A stretch of DNA of 64,000 bases from Spongiimicrobium salis (GCF_043678055.1 NZ_JBHEQA010000004.1:248001-312000); one strand, 5' to 3'. Positions 33,557 through 43,144 are shown, counted from the stretch's first letter. Notes: a model not told the origin generated them from the sequence alone. Translations and numbers: made by a program.

Positions 33557-34639
33557 ATGGAAAGAGAAACACTATACGATTACGCCATTACCCTACTGGA
33601 AGAATTAATTGCCACTCCATCATTTTCTAGCGAAGAAGACAAGACGGCTACCGCAATACAAGTATGGTTAGATGCGTTCAACATACCGCATCAAAGAGAA
33701 CAAAACAATGTATATGCATTCAATAAATACTTTGACGACAGCAAGCCCAATCTCCTGTTAAATTCCCATCACGATACGGTAAAGCCCAACAAAGCCTACA
33801 CCAAAGACCCTTTTCACCCTCATGTGGAAGATGGGAAATTATACGGTTTGGGTAGTAATGATGCGGGCGGATGTCTAGTTTCCTTATTGGCAACTTTCAC
33901 TCATTTTTATGAACGGAAAGATCTTAATCATAATATCATCATTGTGGCTTCTGCAGAAGAAGAAAGCTCTGGGTCCAATGGCCTTAACAGTATGCTACCT
34001 TTACTTCCAGAAATTGATGTAGCTATTGTGGGAGAGCCTACTTTAATGCAATTGGCCATTGCCGAAAAGGGATTGGTTGTTTTCGATGCTACGGTGAAAG
34101 GAACACCTTCCCATGCGGCACATCCCAATGACAACAATTCCATTTACAATACTATTGAAGTACTGCAATGGTTTGAGGCCTGTAGGTTTGAGAAAATTTC
34201 AGAAGTATTGGGCGAGGTAAAACTCACTGTAACACAAATTAACGCAGGAACCCAACACAATGTAGTCCCGGCACAAGTGGAATTAGTAGTGGATGTCCGC
34301 GTCAATGATTGTTACAGCAACCAAGAGATTGCCACTTTTTTGGAAGAAAACGCACCCTGTGAAGTGCATGCACGTTCATTACGATTGAATTCTTCTTCCA
34401 TAAAAAAAGATCACCCTTTGGTAGCATCGGGAATTGCATTGGGACGAACTACTTATGGCTCCCCGACTCTATCCGATCAAGCAGCGCTGTCCTGCCAGTC
34501 CCTGAAATTAGGTCCTGGGGATAGCACCCGATCTCATTCCGCCAATGAATTTATTTTCGTGGATGAAATCAAAGAAGGGATTGACCTCTACATTCAGATA
34601 TTGAACGCTTTTTTAGTGGATGAGATAAGGAACAATTAA
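33557..34639 (+). CDS. argE: N-acylornithine deacylase (M20 family)
   Basis: A 360-residue M20 metallopeptidase that removes the acyl group from N-acyl-citrulline or -ornithine. Zinc-ligand and catalytic motifs: NSHHDTVKPN (about residues 71-80), GSNDAGGCL (about 99-107), SAEEESSGSNG (about 135-145) and GEPTLMQL (about 158-165). In pathways with an acylornithine transcarbamylase the substrate is N-acylcitrulline. It closes the main arginine operon; 145 bp containing a repeat tract separate it from argH. Confidence 0.9.
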   Translation: MERETLYDYAITLLEELIATPSFSSEEDKTATAIQVWLDAFNIPHQREQNNVYAFNKYFDDSKPNLLLNSHHDTVKPNKAYTKDPFHPHVEDGKLYGLGSNDAGGCLVSLLATFTHFYERKDLNHNIIIVASAEEESSGSNGLNSMLPLLPEIDVAIVGEPTLMQLAIAEKGLVVFDATVKGTPSHAAHPNDNNSIYNTIEVLQWFEACRFEKISEVLGEVKLTVTQINAGTQHNVVPAQVELVVDVRVNDCYSNQEIATFLEENAPCEVHARSLRLNSSSIKKDHPLVASGIALGRTTYGSPTLSDQAALSCQSLKLGPGDSTRSHSANEFIFVDEIKEGIDLYIQILNAFLVDEIRNN

Positions 34640-34682
34640 AAACTATAGGTAATATAAGGCACTAGCCGAAGTATCGCTTTAA

Positions 34683-34690
34683 TAAATTTG
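34683..34690 (+). promoter_or_regulatory. -7 element of argH at the edge of the repeat tract
   Basis: TAAATTTG matches TAnnTTTG exactly and ends with the first TTG of the repeat tract. It would start transcription around 34696, so most of the tract becomes the 5' leader of argH. No clear -33 box is seen. Confidence 0.4.
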
Positions 34691-34770
34691 AACTTGAATT
34701 TGACGCTTGAACTTGATACTTGAATTTGAACTTGAACTTGAACTTGACACTTGAACTTGAACTTGAACTT
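34688..34770 (+). repeat. Imperfect TTGAAC tandem repeat in the argH leader
   Basis: An 83-bp tract made of TTGAAC units, with variant units such as TTGAAT, TTGACG-C, TTGATAC and TTGACAC. The longest perfect runs are three to four units. It is confined to the gap between argE and argH and ends 14 bp before the argH ATG, so copy-number change could alter leader length or spacing. Confidence 0.9.
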
Positions 34771-34784
34771 AAAAAGCAAAACAC

Positions 34785-36065
34785 ATGAAACTTTGGGAAA
34801 AAGGATTTAGTACCGATAAAAAAATAGACCATTTTACCGTAGGCAATGACCGGGAGTTAGATTTGGTCTTGGCTAAATACGATGTCATCGCTTCCATGGC
34901 ACATGCCAAAATGCTAGGAAAAATAGGAATTCTAAGCACAGAAGAAACGGAAGCTTTAGTTCAGGAATTGGAGCGTATTGGAGTCAGTATCGAAGCGGGC
35001 AATTTCACGATTGAGGATGATTTTGAGGACATGCATTCCAAGATTGAGTTTCTTCTTATTGAGAAGTTAGGGGATACCGGAAAAAAAATACATACGGCGC
35101 GCTCAAGGAATGATCAGGTTTTGGTAGCAGTACATCTTTATTTAAAGGAAGAGTTATCGGATATCAAGAAAGAAGTGAAGATTTTGTTTGATCAATTGCT
35201 AGGGCTGGCGGCACAGCATAAGGATCTTTTAATCCCTGGCTATACCCATTTGCAGGTGGCTATGCCCTCCTCTTTTGGCCTGTGGTTCTCTGCCTATGCA
35301 GAAAGTTTGATCGACGACCTTTTCTTCATTGATGCCGCGTATAAAGTTGCAGACCAGAATCCGCTGGGCAGTGCTGCAGGTTATGGAAGTTCTTTTCCCA
35401 TTGATCGTAGTTTTACCACAAAGGAGATGGGGTTCAACACAATGAAGTACAATGTAGTTGCGGCCCAAATGGGGCGAGGGAAAGTAGAAAAATCCGCTGC
35501 CTTTGGCATCGCTGCTGTAGGTGCTACTCTAGCCAAAATGGCCATGGATATCTGTTTGTATATGAGTCAGAATTTCAATTTTATCTCCTTCCCCGATGAA
35601 CTCACCACAGGATCCAGTATTATGCCCCACAAAAAGAACCCCGATGTTTTTGAGTTGATCCGAGGGAAATGCAACAGACTACAAGCGGTACCCAATCAAC
35701 TGACATTGATCACAACCAATCTACCCAGTGGATATCATAGAGATCTACAATTGGTCAAGGAAATCATGGTACCTGCCATACAGGATTTAAAGGCCTGTTT
35801 GGAGCTTATGGTCTTCAGTTTACGGAAAATCCAAGTCAATGAAAACATTTTGGAGGATCACAAATACGACTATCTCTTTAGTGTAGACACCTTAAATGAA
35901 TTGGTATTATCCGGGATGCCTTTCCGGGACGCCTATAAAAAAATGGGCATGGAAATTCAGGAAGGTACTTTTACGCCCAAAAGGGATATCCAACATACCC
36001 ATGAAGGTAGTATAGGGAATTTGTGTTTGGAAGAGATTCGGGAGAAGATGAATCGTATGTCATAG
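34785..36065 (+). CDS. argH: Argininosuccinate lyase
   Basis: Cleaves argininosuccinate to arginine and fumarate. The 426-residue length is slightly shorter than average. Conserved blocks of the fumarase/aspartase superfamily: TARSRNDQV (about residues 103-111), a GYTHLQVAMPSSFG block with the catalytic His (about 150-163), and the signature GSSIMPHKKNPDVFE (about 279-293) with the mobile loop serine. It is not in the same tight unit as argE, and its probable promoter lies in the repeat tract. Cytoplasmic. Confidence 0.96.
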   Translation: MKLWEKGFSTDKKIDHFTVGNDRELDLVLAKYDVIASMAHAKMLGKIGILSTEETEALVQELERIGVSIEAGNFTIEDDFEDMHSKIEFLLIEKLGDTGKKIHTARSRNDQVLVAVHLYLKEELSDIKKEVKILFDQLLGLAAQHKDLLIPGYTHLQVAMPSSFGLWFSAYAESLIDDLFFIDAAYKVADQNPLGSAAGYGSSFPIDRSFTTKEMGFNTMKYNVVAAQMGRGKVEKSAAFGIAAVGATLAKMAMDICLYMSQNFNFISFPDELTTGSSIMPHKKNPDVFELIRGKCNRLQAVPNQLTLITTNLPSGYHRDLQLVKEIMVPAIQDLKACLELMVFSLRKIQVNENILEDHKYDYLFSVDTLNELVLSGMPFRDAYKKMGMEIQEGTFTPKRDIQHTHEGSIGNLCLEEIREKMNRMS

Positions 36066-36091
36066 ACGGAAAAAGATTCTTTACATTTCTG

Positions 36092-37051
36092 CTATTCTTT
36101 ACCAGAGATTTCTTTTCCAATTCGCATATACTCTTCTAATACATCTGAAGGCATTCCTCTAGCTCCAATGGAGTTGGGAGCATCAAAACCATTCGGCCAA
36201 AAATAACTTAGGACCATAATTACTGAAACTTCGGATTGGGCTAGAGCATAGTAACTTTGAGCCACTTCGTTCATTTCATCCAATGCAATACCCCCAAATT
36301 CTCCATGAGCCTCTGAAATATAATGGGTATCCATAACGACTACAATACGCTGATGCGATGCTGACCGTTTAGATTTCAGCAATGCCCATTCCTGTTGATA
36401 AATGTTATCTTCCAAAGGATTTTGCACAAAGTAGTGATCAAACCCTAACCAATCTACAGATGTTGGTACTTGAAGTGTTGTCAACATAGGCGCGGCCTCA
36501 ATAAGCATAATGGGAACATCAGGGAACTGCATTTTTACATAATGGCTTACCGCTTCTAATTCTTCAAAAGAAATACCGTTCCACGTAGGTTCTTCACCTA
36601 TATAAAAAGCCCCGATTAACGCTCTCTGTTCCTTTAGAGTATTCGTAGCAACAAATCTATTCCAACGTTCCTGATAATCAATTCGTAGTCCATAGGCCGT
36701 ACCCGAAGGACTATCAGTTCCTCTAATCTCAAAAAACAACTCATTCAAATGAAGGATAGCTTTCATCTCTAAATCGGAAAAAGCGTTTATCCTATGGGCA
36801 ATATAGTCCTCGGGATCTACTACCAAGATATCGGCAATATTGCTAAAAGGGTATACCTCATCTTTATAATTAGCATTATGTTCGGTATCAGTAGGGTCAT
36901 CCCAAAGAGTATCAACTAGAGTAAAACCAAAAAATTGGATATGGGAATTTAACGATATTTCCTCATTAGCTTCACCATCACCTCTGCATGAAATGCCCAA
37001 AAGCATACTCCAAATAAGCAGTAAATTTAGTAGTAAATATCTCATTTTCAT
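36092..37051 (-). CDS. Hypothetical TIM-barrel-like lipoprotein
   Basis: A 319-residue lipoprotein (signal ending LLGISC, Cys22). The mature part looks like a glycosidase-type TIM barrel: IGAFYIGEEPTW (about residues 146-157), PIMLIEAAP (about 180-188), VDWLGFDHYFVQ (about 199-210) and IVVVMDTHYISEAHGE (about 237-252). A Glu in GEEPTW could act as acid/base, but family assignment is not certain. It is convergent with argH (26 bp gap) and lies 31 bp downstream of SelO in the same direction. No substrate is suggested. Confidence 0.68.
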   Translation of the reverse strand: MKMRYLLLNLLLIWSMLLGISCRGDGEANEEISLNSHIQFFGFTLVDTLWDDPTDTEHNANYKDEVYPFSNIADILVVDPEDYIAHRINAFSDLEMKAILHLNELFFEIRGTDSPSGTAYGLRIDYQERWNRFVATNTLKEQRALIGAFYIGEEPTWNGISFEELEAVSHYVKMQFPDVPIMLIEAAPMLTTLQVPTSVDWLGFDHYFVQNPLEDNIYQQEWALLKSKRSASHQRIVVVMDTHYISEAHGEFGGIALDEMNEVAQSYYALAQSEVSVIMVLSYFWPNGFDAPNSIGARGMPSDVLEEYMRIGKEISGKE

Positions 37052-37082
37052 AAAGTTAAAACAACAAGAGTTATAAAACGAA

Positions 37083-38648
37083 TCACGAACTACAGGACAG
37101 CATGGAGCAGCCTACCTTATGCCTAGCCCATTCCGGGCGTTTGGCAAACCACTTTTCTTGCTCCGGTTGTTCGTCATAAGGCAACTTTAACAACTGGTAC
37201 AATTCCTCCAACATTTCATAATCGCCCTGATCGGCTGCATCTATGGCCATTTGTGCCATATAATTCCGCAGCACATATTTAGGATTTGTCGCATTCATTG
37301 CAGCCCAACGTTCTTCATCGGTCGTAGTTTCCAATGCCAGTCTTTCCGTATAGGCTTTGAACCAATTCTTCCAGGGGGTCAGTATCGTATCTTTTATGCT
37401 TTCGGAAACATAGAACGCTTCTTGAAGTAATTCCAAAAACACTTCTTCTTTTGATGTTGCCCTTAATTTGGACAAATTCCGGAAAAAGATGGTCATATCG
37501 GTCTCCGTTAATTGCAGATTGGCCTGCAGGCTTCCTATAAGTTGAACATCTGACTCCAACGCTTCTTGCAAGCCTAATTTCTGGCGCATCATATCTCGAT
37601 ATCTCCCTTCATAGGTATCGTGATAGGCGTGTAAAATGGCTTCCAAAGGTTCGGCCTCTTTCACCAAAGGAAAAAGAGCATTGGCCAATTGTAATAAATT
37701 CCACAATGCAATCTGGGATTGATTTCCAAAACGATATCTTCGGTATTGTCGGTCCGTTGTATTGGGAGTCCAATTGGGATCATAACCTTCCAACCAACCA
37801 TAAGGACCATAGTCAATGGTCAAGCCAAGAATGGACATATTATCGGTATTCATCACCCCATGAACAAAACCTACTCTTTGCCAATGTAATATCATATCCA
37901 TGGTACGATTGGAGACTTCCTGAAAAAAAGCAATATATCCTTCTTTGGTCCCCGTCGCTATTTCAGGGTAAAATTCGGTAATCGTATAATCCACCAATGT
38001 TTTTAGGGTATCTGTATCCTGACGGCTCGCAAAAATCTCAAAATTTCCAAATCGTATAAAACTTGGTGCCGCCCTGCATACGATAGCTCCTTTTTCAAAG
38101 GCTTCGTTTCCATTATACAGTACATCTCGCAATACCTTATCTCCCGATAAGGATAGGGAAAGAGATCTTGTCGTAGGCACTCCTAAATGATACATGGCCT
38201 CGCTACACAAGTGTTCTCGAATAGAAGATCGCAATACGGCCAAACCATCTGCAGAACGCGAATAGGGTGTTTCGCCAGCACCTTTGAGTTGTATGGCCCA
38301 ACCTTGCCCCTTATGCTCAACTTCTGCTAAATTGATCGCTCTACCATCCCCCAATTGTCCGGCCCAATTCCCAAATTGATGTCCTCCATAACACATCGCA
38401 TACGGTTGCATCCCAGCTGGAGGGCGCACTCCTGTAACCATATCCAAAAACGCTTTGGAATTCATCTCTTTTTCATCCAAACCCAGAAGCTCTGCCATCT
38501 CATGGGAAACCAATAAAACTTTAGGTTCAGAGGGTATTCTTGGCATCACATAGGAAAAACAGGCCTTCAACACTTGTCGCCTTGTATTGGAGGTATCCAC
38601 ATCTGCGGGTAAATTTGTAGTGAACGTATCCTTTATCTTCAATTTCAT
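37083..38648 (-). CDS. selO: SelO-type protein adenylyltransferase (YdiU)
   Basis: A 521-residue pseudokinase-fold enzyme that transfers AMP from ATP to Ser/Thr/Tyr of redox proteins. I place the start at 38648 (MKLKIKDTF); the upstream Met at 38672 would add eight residues. Family blocks: YGGHQFGNWAGQLGDGRAI (about residues 84-102), QLKGAGETPYSRSADG (about 116-131) and NTDNMSILGLTIDYGP (about 240-255). The extreme C-terminus ends in CSS, matching the Sec/Cys-Ser-Ser tail of SelO, with another Cys four residues before it. Cytoplasmic redox/stress function is inferred from the E. coli homologue. Confidence 0.93.
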   Translation of the reverse strand: MKLKIKDTFTTNLPADVDTSNTRRQVLKACFSYVMPRIPSEPKVLLVSHEMAELLGLDEKEMNSKAFLDMVTGVRPPAGMQPYAMCYGGHQFGNWAGQLGDGRAINLAEVEHKGQGWAIQLKGAGETPYSRSADGLAVLRSSIREHLCSEAMYHLGVPTTRSLSLSLSGDKVLRDVLYNGNEAFEKGAIVCRAAPSFIRFGNFEIFASRQDTDTLKTLVDYTITEFYPEIATGTKEGYIAFFQEVSNRTMDMILHWQRVGFVHGVMNTDNMSILGLTIDYGPYGWLEGYDPNWTPNTTDRQYRRYRFGNQSQIALWNLLQLANALFPLVKEAEPLEAILHAYHDTYEGRYRDMMRQKLGLQEALESDVQLIGSLQANLQLTETDMTIFFRNLSKLRATSKEEVFLELLQEAFYVSESIKDTILTPWKNWFKAYTERLALETTTDEERWAAMNATNPKYVLRNYMAQMAIDAADQGDYEMLEELYQLLKLPYDEQPEQEKWFAKRPEWARHKVGCSMLSCSS

Positions 38649-38741
38649 ACTGCTAAGATAATTACAAACCATGACAAGTCCCCTTGCTTTGGGATAAGCT
38701 TTGTATTTTACCCGGGAAGTTTCTGGATGGGTGCCTCGATG

Positions 38742-39368
38742 CTAGAAACTTCCAAAGAGAATATGACAGCCCACAAAAACAATAACCGATATAATAATTC
38801 CAATAAGAAAGGCATCGAAAGACTTTCGTAAAAGTTTAAATTTTCGGCTCATGGTCTTCCCTAGATAAAAGGTATCTTTTGCAATAATCTTATACAATTC
38901 ATCCCCTTGGTATATTAAATCCGTCAATTTCTCAGTATACTCGGATTCTTCCATAGCATGAAAATTGCCATAGAACATGAGGTTATTGGTTTTTTTATCC
39001 CCATGAAAGAGCTCTGGACGGGTAGCAAAGATGGCAAAAGCGATAGAGGTAAGATTGGTGCCCAAAATGATGATCGAAGGCAGTAGAAGATGGGGGTCTT
39101 GATCCAATTCACTTAATACCGTACCAATAACAATGGATAAAATCAAGGCATTCACCGAGATAAGGATATTCGACTTTCTATCGATCATGGAATTCAGGGT
39201 ATACTGATTTTTTGATACCAACCTAAATAAGGTCTCTGTACCTTTCTCGGAACGTTGTTCCACCTTGGCCAATTTCTTTTTTAAAGCTTTGAGTTTTTCT
39301 TTGTCAATATTCAATTCTTCCCTTAAAAATTGATTCTCCAGTCGCTTTTCTCCTTTATGTGCTTCCAT
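38742..39368 (-). CDS. Pycsar-type membrane effector (DUF5706), no cyclase nearby
   Basis: A 208-residue protein with a charged coiled-coil N-terminus (about residues 8-45), two adjacent membrane helices (about 67-86 and 94-116), a soluble segment, and a third helix (about 186-206). The segments MIDRKSNILISVNALILSI, MFYGNFHAMEESEY and the YLGKTMSRKFKLLRKSF block are typical of the DUF5706/PycTM-like effectors, which are activated by cCMP or cUMP in Pycsar antiphage systems. No uridylate/cytidylate cyclase gene lies next to it, nor anywhere in the window. The gene is 17 bp after the metallophosphoesterase-Omp85 fusion. A non-defence role is possible. Confidence 0.75.
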   Translation of the reverse strand: MEAHKGEKRLENQFLREELNIDKEKLKALKKKLAKVEQRSEKGTETLFRLVSKNQYTLNSMIDRKSNILISVNALILSIVIGTVLSELDQDPHLLLPSIIILGTNLTSIAFAIFATRPELFHGDKKTNNLMFYGNFHAMEESEYTEKLTDLIYQGDELYKIIAKDTFYLGKTMSRKFKLLRKSFDAFLIGIIISVIVFVGCHILFGSF

Positions 39369-39385
39369 ACGATTGCTTTTAGGAT

Positions 39386-42300
39386 TTAAAATGAGAATCC
39401 CAGAACAAAGACCACCCTACCTCCATCATCACTTCCAAAATACCCAAGGTTGGCCGTTAAAAACCCTAGGCCGTTTAACCAAAATGATCCTCCAGGGCTG
39501 TTGTGCCATTGACTGCTATTGTCATCGGAAGTCCAAACGCGGCCATAGTCAAAACTTCCTGTAATTCCATAACGCAATGGAATGATACTCGTTTTTAGTT
39601 TCCCCAGCGCTAGGCGAAGATCAGTATTGTGATAGGCCGAATACTTTCCCGTAAAGCGTTCGTTCCTAAAACCTCTAAGGTTATTGTTCCCCCCCAATGT
39701 TGCCGCGTGATAAAATTCAAAATCATCTCCAAGAATCAGATTCCCCCCTATTTTTGTAGCCAATACCAAAAAGCCACTGCTGGTAAGCTTGTGATCTAAG
39801 ACCAATTGCGGTTGTACATAGGCAAAGCTATTTTCGGCAGCTCCACCATCAATATTTGTTTTATATCCGGCGCGTATTTCGGCATCAAAACCCAAGGTAG
39901 GATAACCGGCATTGTCCTTATTTTCATATTCGTAAGCTACTTCCACTCCCCCATAGGTCTGCTGATCAAAAATAGTGTTGTTGGCCGGAACCGTATTGAT
40001 AAATCGGTCTTGGGTATTTTCTACTCGGAACGATTCTACCAAGGGTTTGAAATGAAAAGAACCTCCATTTCTTCCTCTGTAAATCAAGGAAACCGCCGCA
40101 TCCCACTTGCGAATCCTCACGCGATTAAAATCCAGATCCACCGCATCCTTATCATATTCGGTATCATTTCCAAAACCAAAAAAGTTACGAGCAAAATTAG
40201 GGCTGTTATAGGAGGTTTCCAGCGCAAAATTCCATCGGTGAAAAATATTGGAAAATTCTCCTCTATAAGATAGGTCATAACCCGAGGTTCCCGTGTAATA
40301 GGAAGCCTTAAAGGTGTGTTTTTGCGTAAAAGGGTTCGCCTGTATCCCGTGAAAGGTATAATTATCAATGACCCCTATACGCAGACCATCATCGGGATTT
40401 GCCGCAATAATGGGTAAAACCTGATTGGCACTGTGCTTTAATTTCTTGTGGTCATAGTTATTGACCTCATAATCGTCCACGAGCCACTTCTTGGATATTT
40501 TATTGACAATCGTATTTTTCTTGCTCGCATAATCATACAATTTTACCTTCCTGGTATTTTTAAAATCATAGGTGTCATTTTTCTTGCCCCCCAATACTTT
40601 TAACTTAATCAGCTGATCTCCTTCACCAGAAACCGTGAAGGTATCCTTCCCATCCAGACCATACAACCATATTTCTTTGGTCACGTCTTTGGTAAACGTC
40701 CTATTAAAAATACCCAAATCTTTTCGGTGGATCGCAATGGAAGTCTTTCCTCCATCATGCCGCACAATCTCAAATTTGTCATCTTTTTGAGTCCCAACAA
40801 TGACTTCAAACCTATTGAGATAATCAAAGTATTCCTTGGCAATGGCCACAATATTGGCGCGTCTCCCCTTTAATTTTGTTTTAATATCTTCTATAATACT
40901 TCCTTTGATTTCCTCAGGGATATTTTCAAAGGCCTTTTCTATATCTGCATCCGTTAAATTTTCCTGTAAGTGTTTTGCCTGTTTTTCCCATTCCTTCCAA
41001 TCGGCATTTGTAATGAAATTCACATCGATATGATAGGGTGATAGGGCAAACCACTTGGGGCTTCTCAATTCCTCGTCATAGGTTTGCATTTTCCGCAAAC
41101 CAGGAATGGCACGGGTCAAAAAGGAAATCAAGGCACCATCATATTTGGAAAAGGCCTGATCCCGATCTCTGGGAATGGGTTTGCATATTTCAGTACCGTC
41201 TTCATTCTCAAAAAGTGCCCAGCGCCACTGATCTTCATGACGATCCCAGTCGCCAACCAACATATCAAAAAGTCGGGCACGAATGTACGAGGGTTCATCA
41301 ATTACGGAACGCCCAGTTTTGTGGATTTCTTGGATAACATCTGCTGTGCTCAATATTTTTTTTGGACTTCCAAAACTGACCAAATCGGTCTGTGTACTTC
41401 CAACATGTTCTTCAATCATATAGAGCTCATCCCCAAAATCCTTGTTAAACTTGCCCAATGCCGCCTGCTTCGGCACGTAAAACAGTATGGGGTTGGTATG
41501 AAAAACACCCACGGCATCCGAGAGTCCGCCCATTACAAAAGGAGTATATGGATTGGACGTCGTATAAAAATCCAATAGAAATTTATCCACTGCGGTGCCA
41601 TCCAGGGCATTTCCAATATAGGTATCCTGAAAGGCGTTGGCCTGTAAGAATTTCGTTGTGCTTTTTTTCAGGGCCCGCATCACGTATTGCTTCCCACTCT
41701 TGTCTTCTATTCTTAAGGATTTGGACTGTTGCCCACCTCCTTTTTTCACAGGTTTCAATCCTCCCCATAGTGTATCTAAAAAAACCACTGGCGCATCTAT
41801 CTGCTTTCCATAGAACTGCCTATAATGCTTACCCCAAAGACTCGTATAGGTTCCTCCTTTCTGGGTCTCTTCTTTAGTATATATGGACGCTTTCTTTGTT
41901 TTCCCGTAGCTTTCTTTATTCCGGAACGTATCGGCTAGGCCATTTTCTTTTTTTTCATCGAATATCATCGTGGAAAACAACATTTCACTTTTGCCTTGCA
42001 CTCCCGAATGAAAACTGGTGGTCACTTTTCCATTGTCATAGATATCCAAACGGGCATAGCCGTTCTTCGTAGACGAAAATTCTCCTTCTTTCGATTTTTT
42101 TACACCTCTTGTACTTCCCGGCGCCCCGCTAATAATCTGTGCTACCCCGCTAGGGTTCATATACTGTAGGTTTTTATCGTGCGCCGATACAAAAATCACC
42201 TTTTCCATTTGCCGCGCCGAAGTAGCCAACCTATTCCTTAAACCACGGTATTGTTTGCTTTGGAAATCCTGGCTGGAAAATGCGGCAGTATTCCTAAGAA

Positions 42301-42925
42301 GCCCCTGTCTACTGTTGGTATAAACAGGGTGATGAACTGCAACGATCTTAATCTTATCCTGTGCTTTTTTCAGTATTGCTTCGAATTCCAAAAAGAAAAG
42401 TGTTCTATTTTTAATATCACAATCTTCATTTAAATACGTATAAGCATCCCAATCTTCCAAATACCATTGGGAGTCAATAGTAATCAAAACCACATTATCC
42501 GATAGTTCTTTTTTCTTGATTGGGCAGGATCCATCCGGATAAAACTTCGCATCACTGTTCTTTTGAATAAACTTCTCCAATTTCCGTACTCCCTTATGAT
42601 CTTTTTCCTCCCATTCATTGGGTCCAGGAACAAATATTGATTTCCCTTTGAATTTCTTTACTTCGGATAATTGTGCTTCTAGGGTGGTCATGGTCAAAGG
42701 GTTGGCGAAGCCTCCTTTTTTCATGGCGTTACCCAGAATCAATAAAGTAGCTTCATCAACATTTCTGCTATCCTTCATTATTTGGGAAAGTAGCTGTTGG
42801 TGCTCTGCCTCCCCTGTATTGCCGGTAATAAAAATAGAGGTCTCTATTTCTTGCGAAAATCCCCTGTAAAAAGCTAACACCGATAAGAATACCAACATTA
42901 GTCTTATATTTTTCACTTTTTTCAT
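39386..42925 (-). CDS. Degenerate metallophosphoesterase fused to Omp85-type barrel
   Basis: About 1,179 residues from the ATG at 42925 (signal peptide ending RGFSQ; an in-frame ATG at 42937 adds four residues). Residues 25-330 match the fold order of a calcineurin-like phosphoesterase, but metal ligands are lost: GNTGEAE replaces GDxG, LGNAMKK replaces GDN and VPGPNEW replaces PGNHD, though AVHHPVY persists. A long middle region (about 390-880) ends in a beta-barrel (about 880-1179) with a D15-like C-terminus (VFVLGFSF). It is probably an outer-membrane protein with a non-catalytic periplasmic domain. 17 bp separate it from the Pycsar-type effector. Confidence 0.8.
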   Translation of the reverse strand: MKKVKNIRLMLVFLSVLAFYRGFSQEIETSIFITGNTGEAEHQQLLSQIMKDSRNVDEATLLILGNAMKKGGFANPLTMTTLEAQLSEVKKFKGKSIFVPGPNEWEEKDHKGVRKLEKFIQKNSDAKFYPDGSCPIKKKELSDNVVLITIDSQWYLEDWDAYTYLNEDCDIKNRTLFFLEFEAILKKAQDKIKIVAVHHPVYTNSRQGLLRNTAAFSSQDFQSKQYRGLRNRLATSARQMEKVIFVSAHDKNLQYMNPSGVAQIISGAPGSTRGVKKSKEGEFSSTKNGYARLDIYDNGKVTTSFHSGVQGKSEMLFSTMIFDEKKENGLADTFRNKESYGKTKKASIYTKEETQKGGTYTSLWGKHYRQFYGKQIDAPVVFLDTLWGGLKPVKKGGGQQSKSLRIEDKSGKQYVMRALKKSTTKFLQANAFQDTYIGNALDGTAVDKFLLDFYTTSNPYTPFVMGGLSDAVGVFHTNPILFYVPKQAALGKFNKDFGDELYMIEEHVGSTQTDLVSFGSPKKILSTADVIQEIHKTGRSVIDEPSYIRARLFDMLVGDWDRHEDQWRWALFENEDGTEICKPIPRDRDQAFSKYDGALISFLTRAIPGLRKMQTYDEELRSPKWFALSPYHIDVNFITNADWKEWEKQAKHLQENLTDADIEKAFENIPEEIKGSIIEDIKTKLKGRRANIVAIAKEYFDYLNRFEVIVGTQKDDKFEIVRHDGGKTSIAIHRKDLGIFNRTFTKDVTKEIWLYGLDGKDTFTVSGEGDQLIKLKVLGGKKNDTYDFKNTRKVKLYDYASKKNTIVNKISKKWLVDDYEVNNYDHKKLKHSANQVLPIIAANPDDGLRIGVIDNYTFHGIQANPFTQKHTFKASYYTGTSGYDLSYRGEFSNIFHRWNFALETSYNSPNFARNFFGFGNDTEYDKDAVDLDFNRVRIRKWDAAVSLIYRGRNGGSFHFKPLVESFRVENTQDRFINTVPANNTIFDQQTYGGVEVAYEYENKDNAGYPTLGFDAEIRAGYKTNIDGGAAENSFAYVQPQLVLDHKLTSSGFLVLATKIGGNLILGDDFEFYHAATLGGNNNLRGFRNERFTGKYSAYHNTDLRLALGKLKTSIIPLRYGITGSFDYGRVWTSDDNSSQWHNSPGGSFWLNGLGFLTANLGYFGSDDGGRVVFVLGFSF

Positions 42926-43012
42926 TTTGATGGTCATGTATTGTGTATGTTGTTGATTGAAGAAATCTTCTCTGGAAAATACAACAATTCCAGAAGACCA
43001 CAACTTCGAGCG

Positions 43013-43020
43013 CAAAAGTA
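43013..43020 (-). promoter_or_regulatory. Candidate -7 element for the metallophosphoesterase-Omp85 gene
   Basis: On the minus strand TACTTTTG matches TAnnTTTG, about 90 nt before the preferred ATG. No convincing -33 box is present. Confidence 0.38.
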
Positions 43021-43144
43021 TCACAATCAAAGGTTTAGAGAAAGTAGAAAACTATAGGAAGTTACTTCGCGCGACAATACCTAAAAATAATTCCATGAAA
43101 AGAGGGGCCATAGCGGCACAAGGAGACATGCGTTTCCTTAGCTA

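Noticed and set aside
34688..34770. CRISPR array
   Set aside because: The repeat unit is only 6 bp with no spacers or cas genes; it is a simple tandem repeat.
36092..37051. Named glycosidase family for the lipoprotein next to SelO
   Set aside because: TIM-barrel-like segments are visible but no family-defining pair of catalytic residues is certain, so no family was given.
41084..41578. Plus-strand frame (164 residues) inside the metallophosphoesterase-Omp85 gene
   Set aside because: Reads as a shadow of the large minus-strand gene, with no start context or domain.
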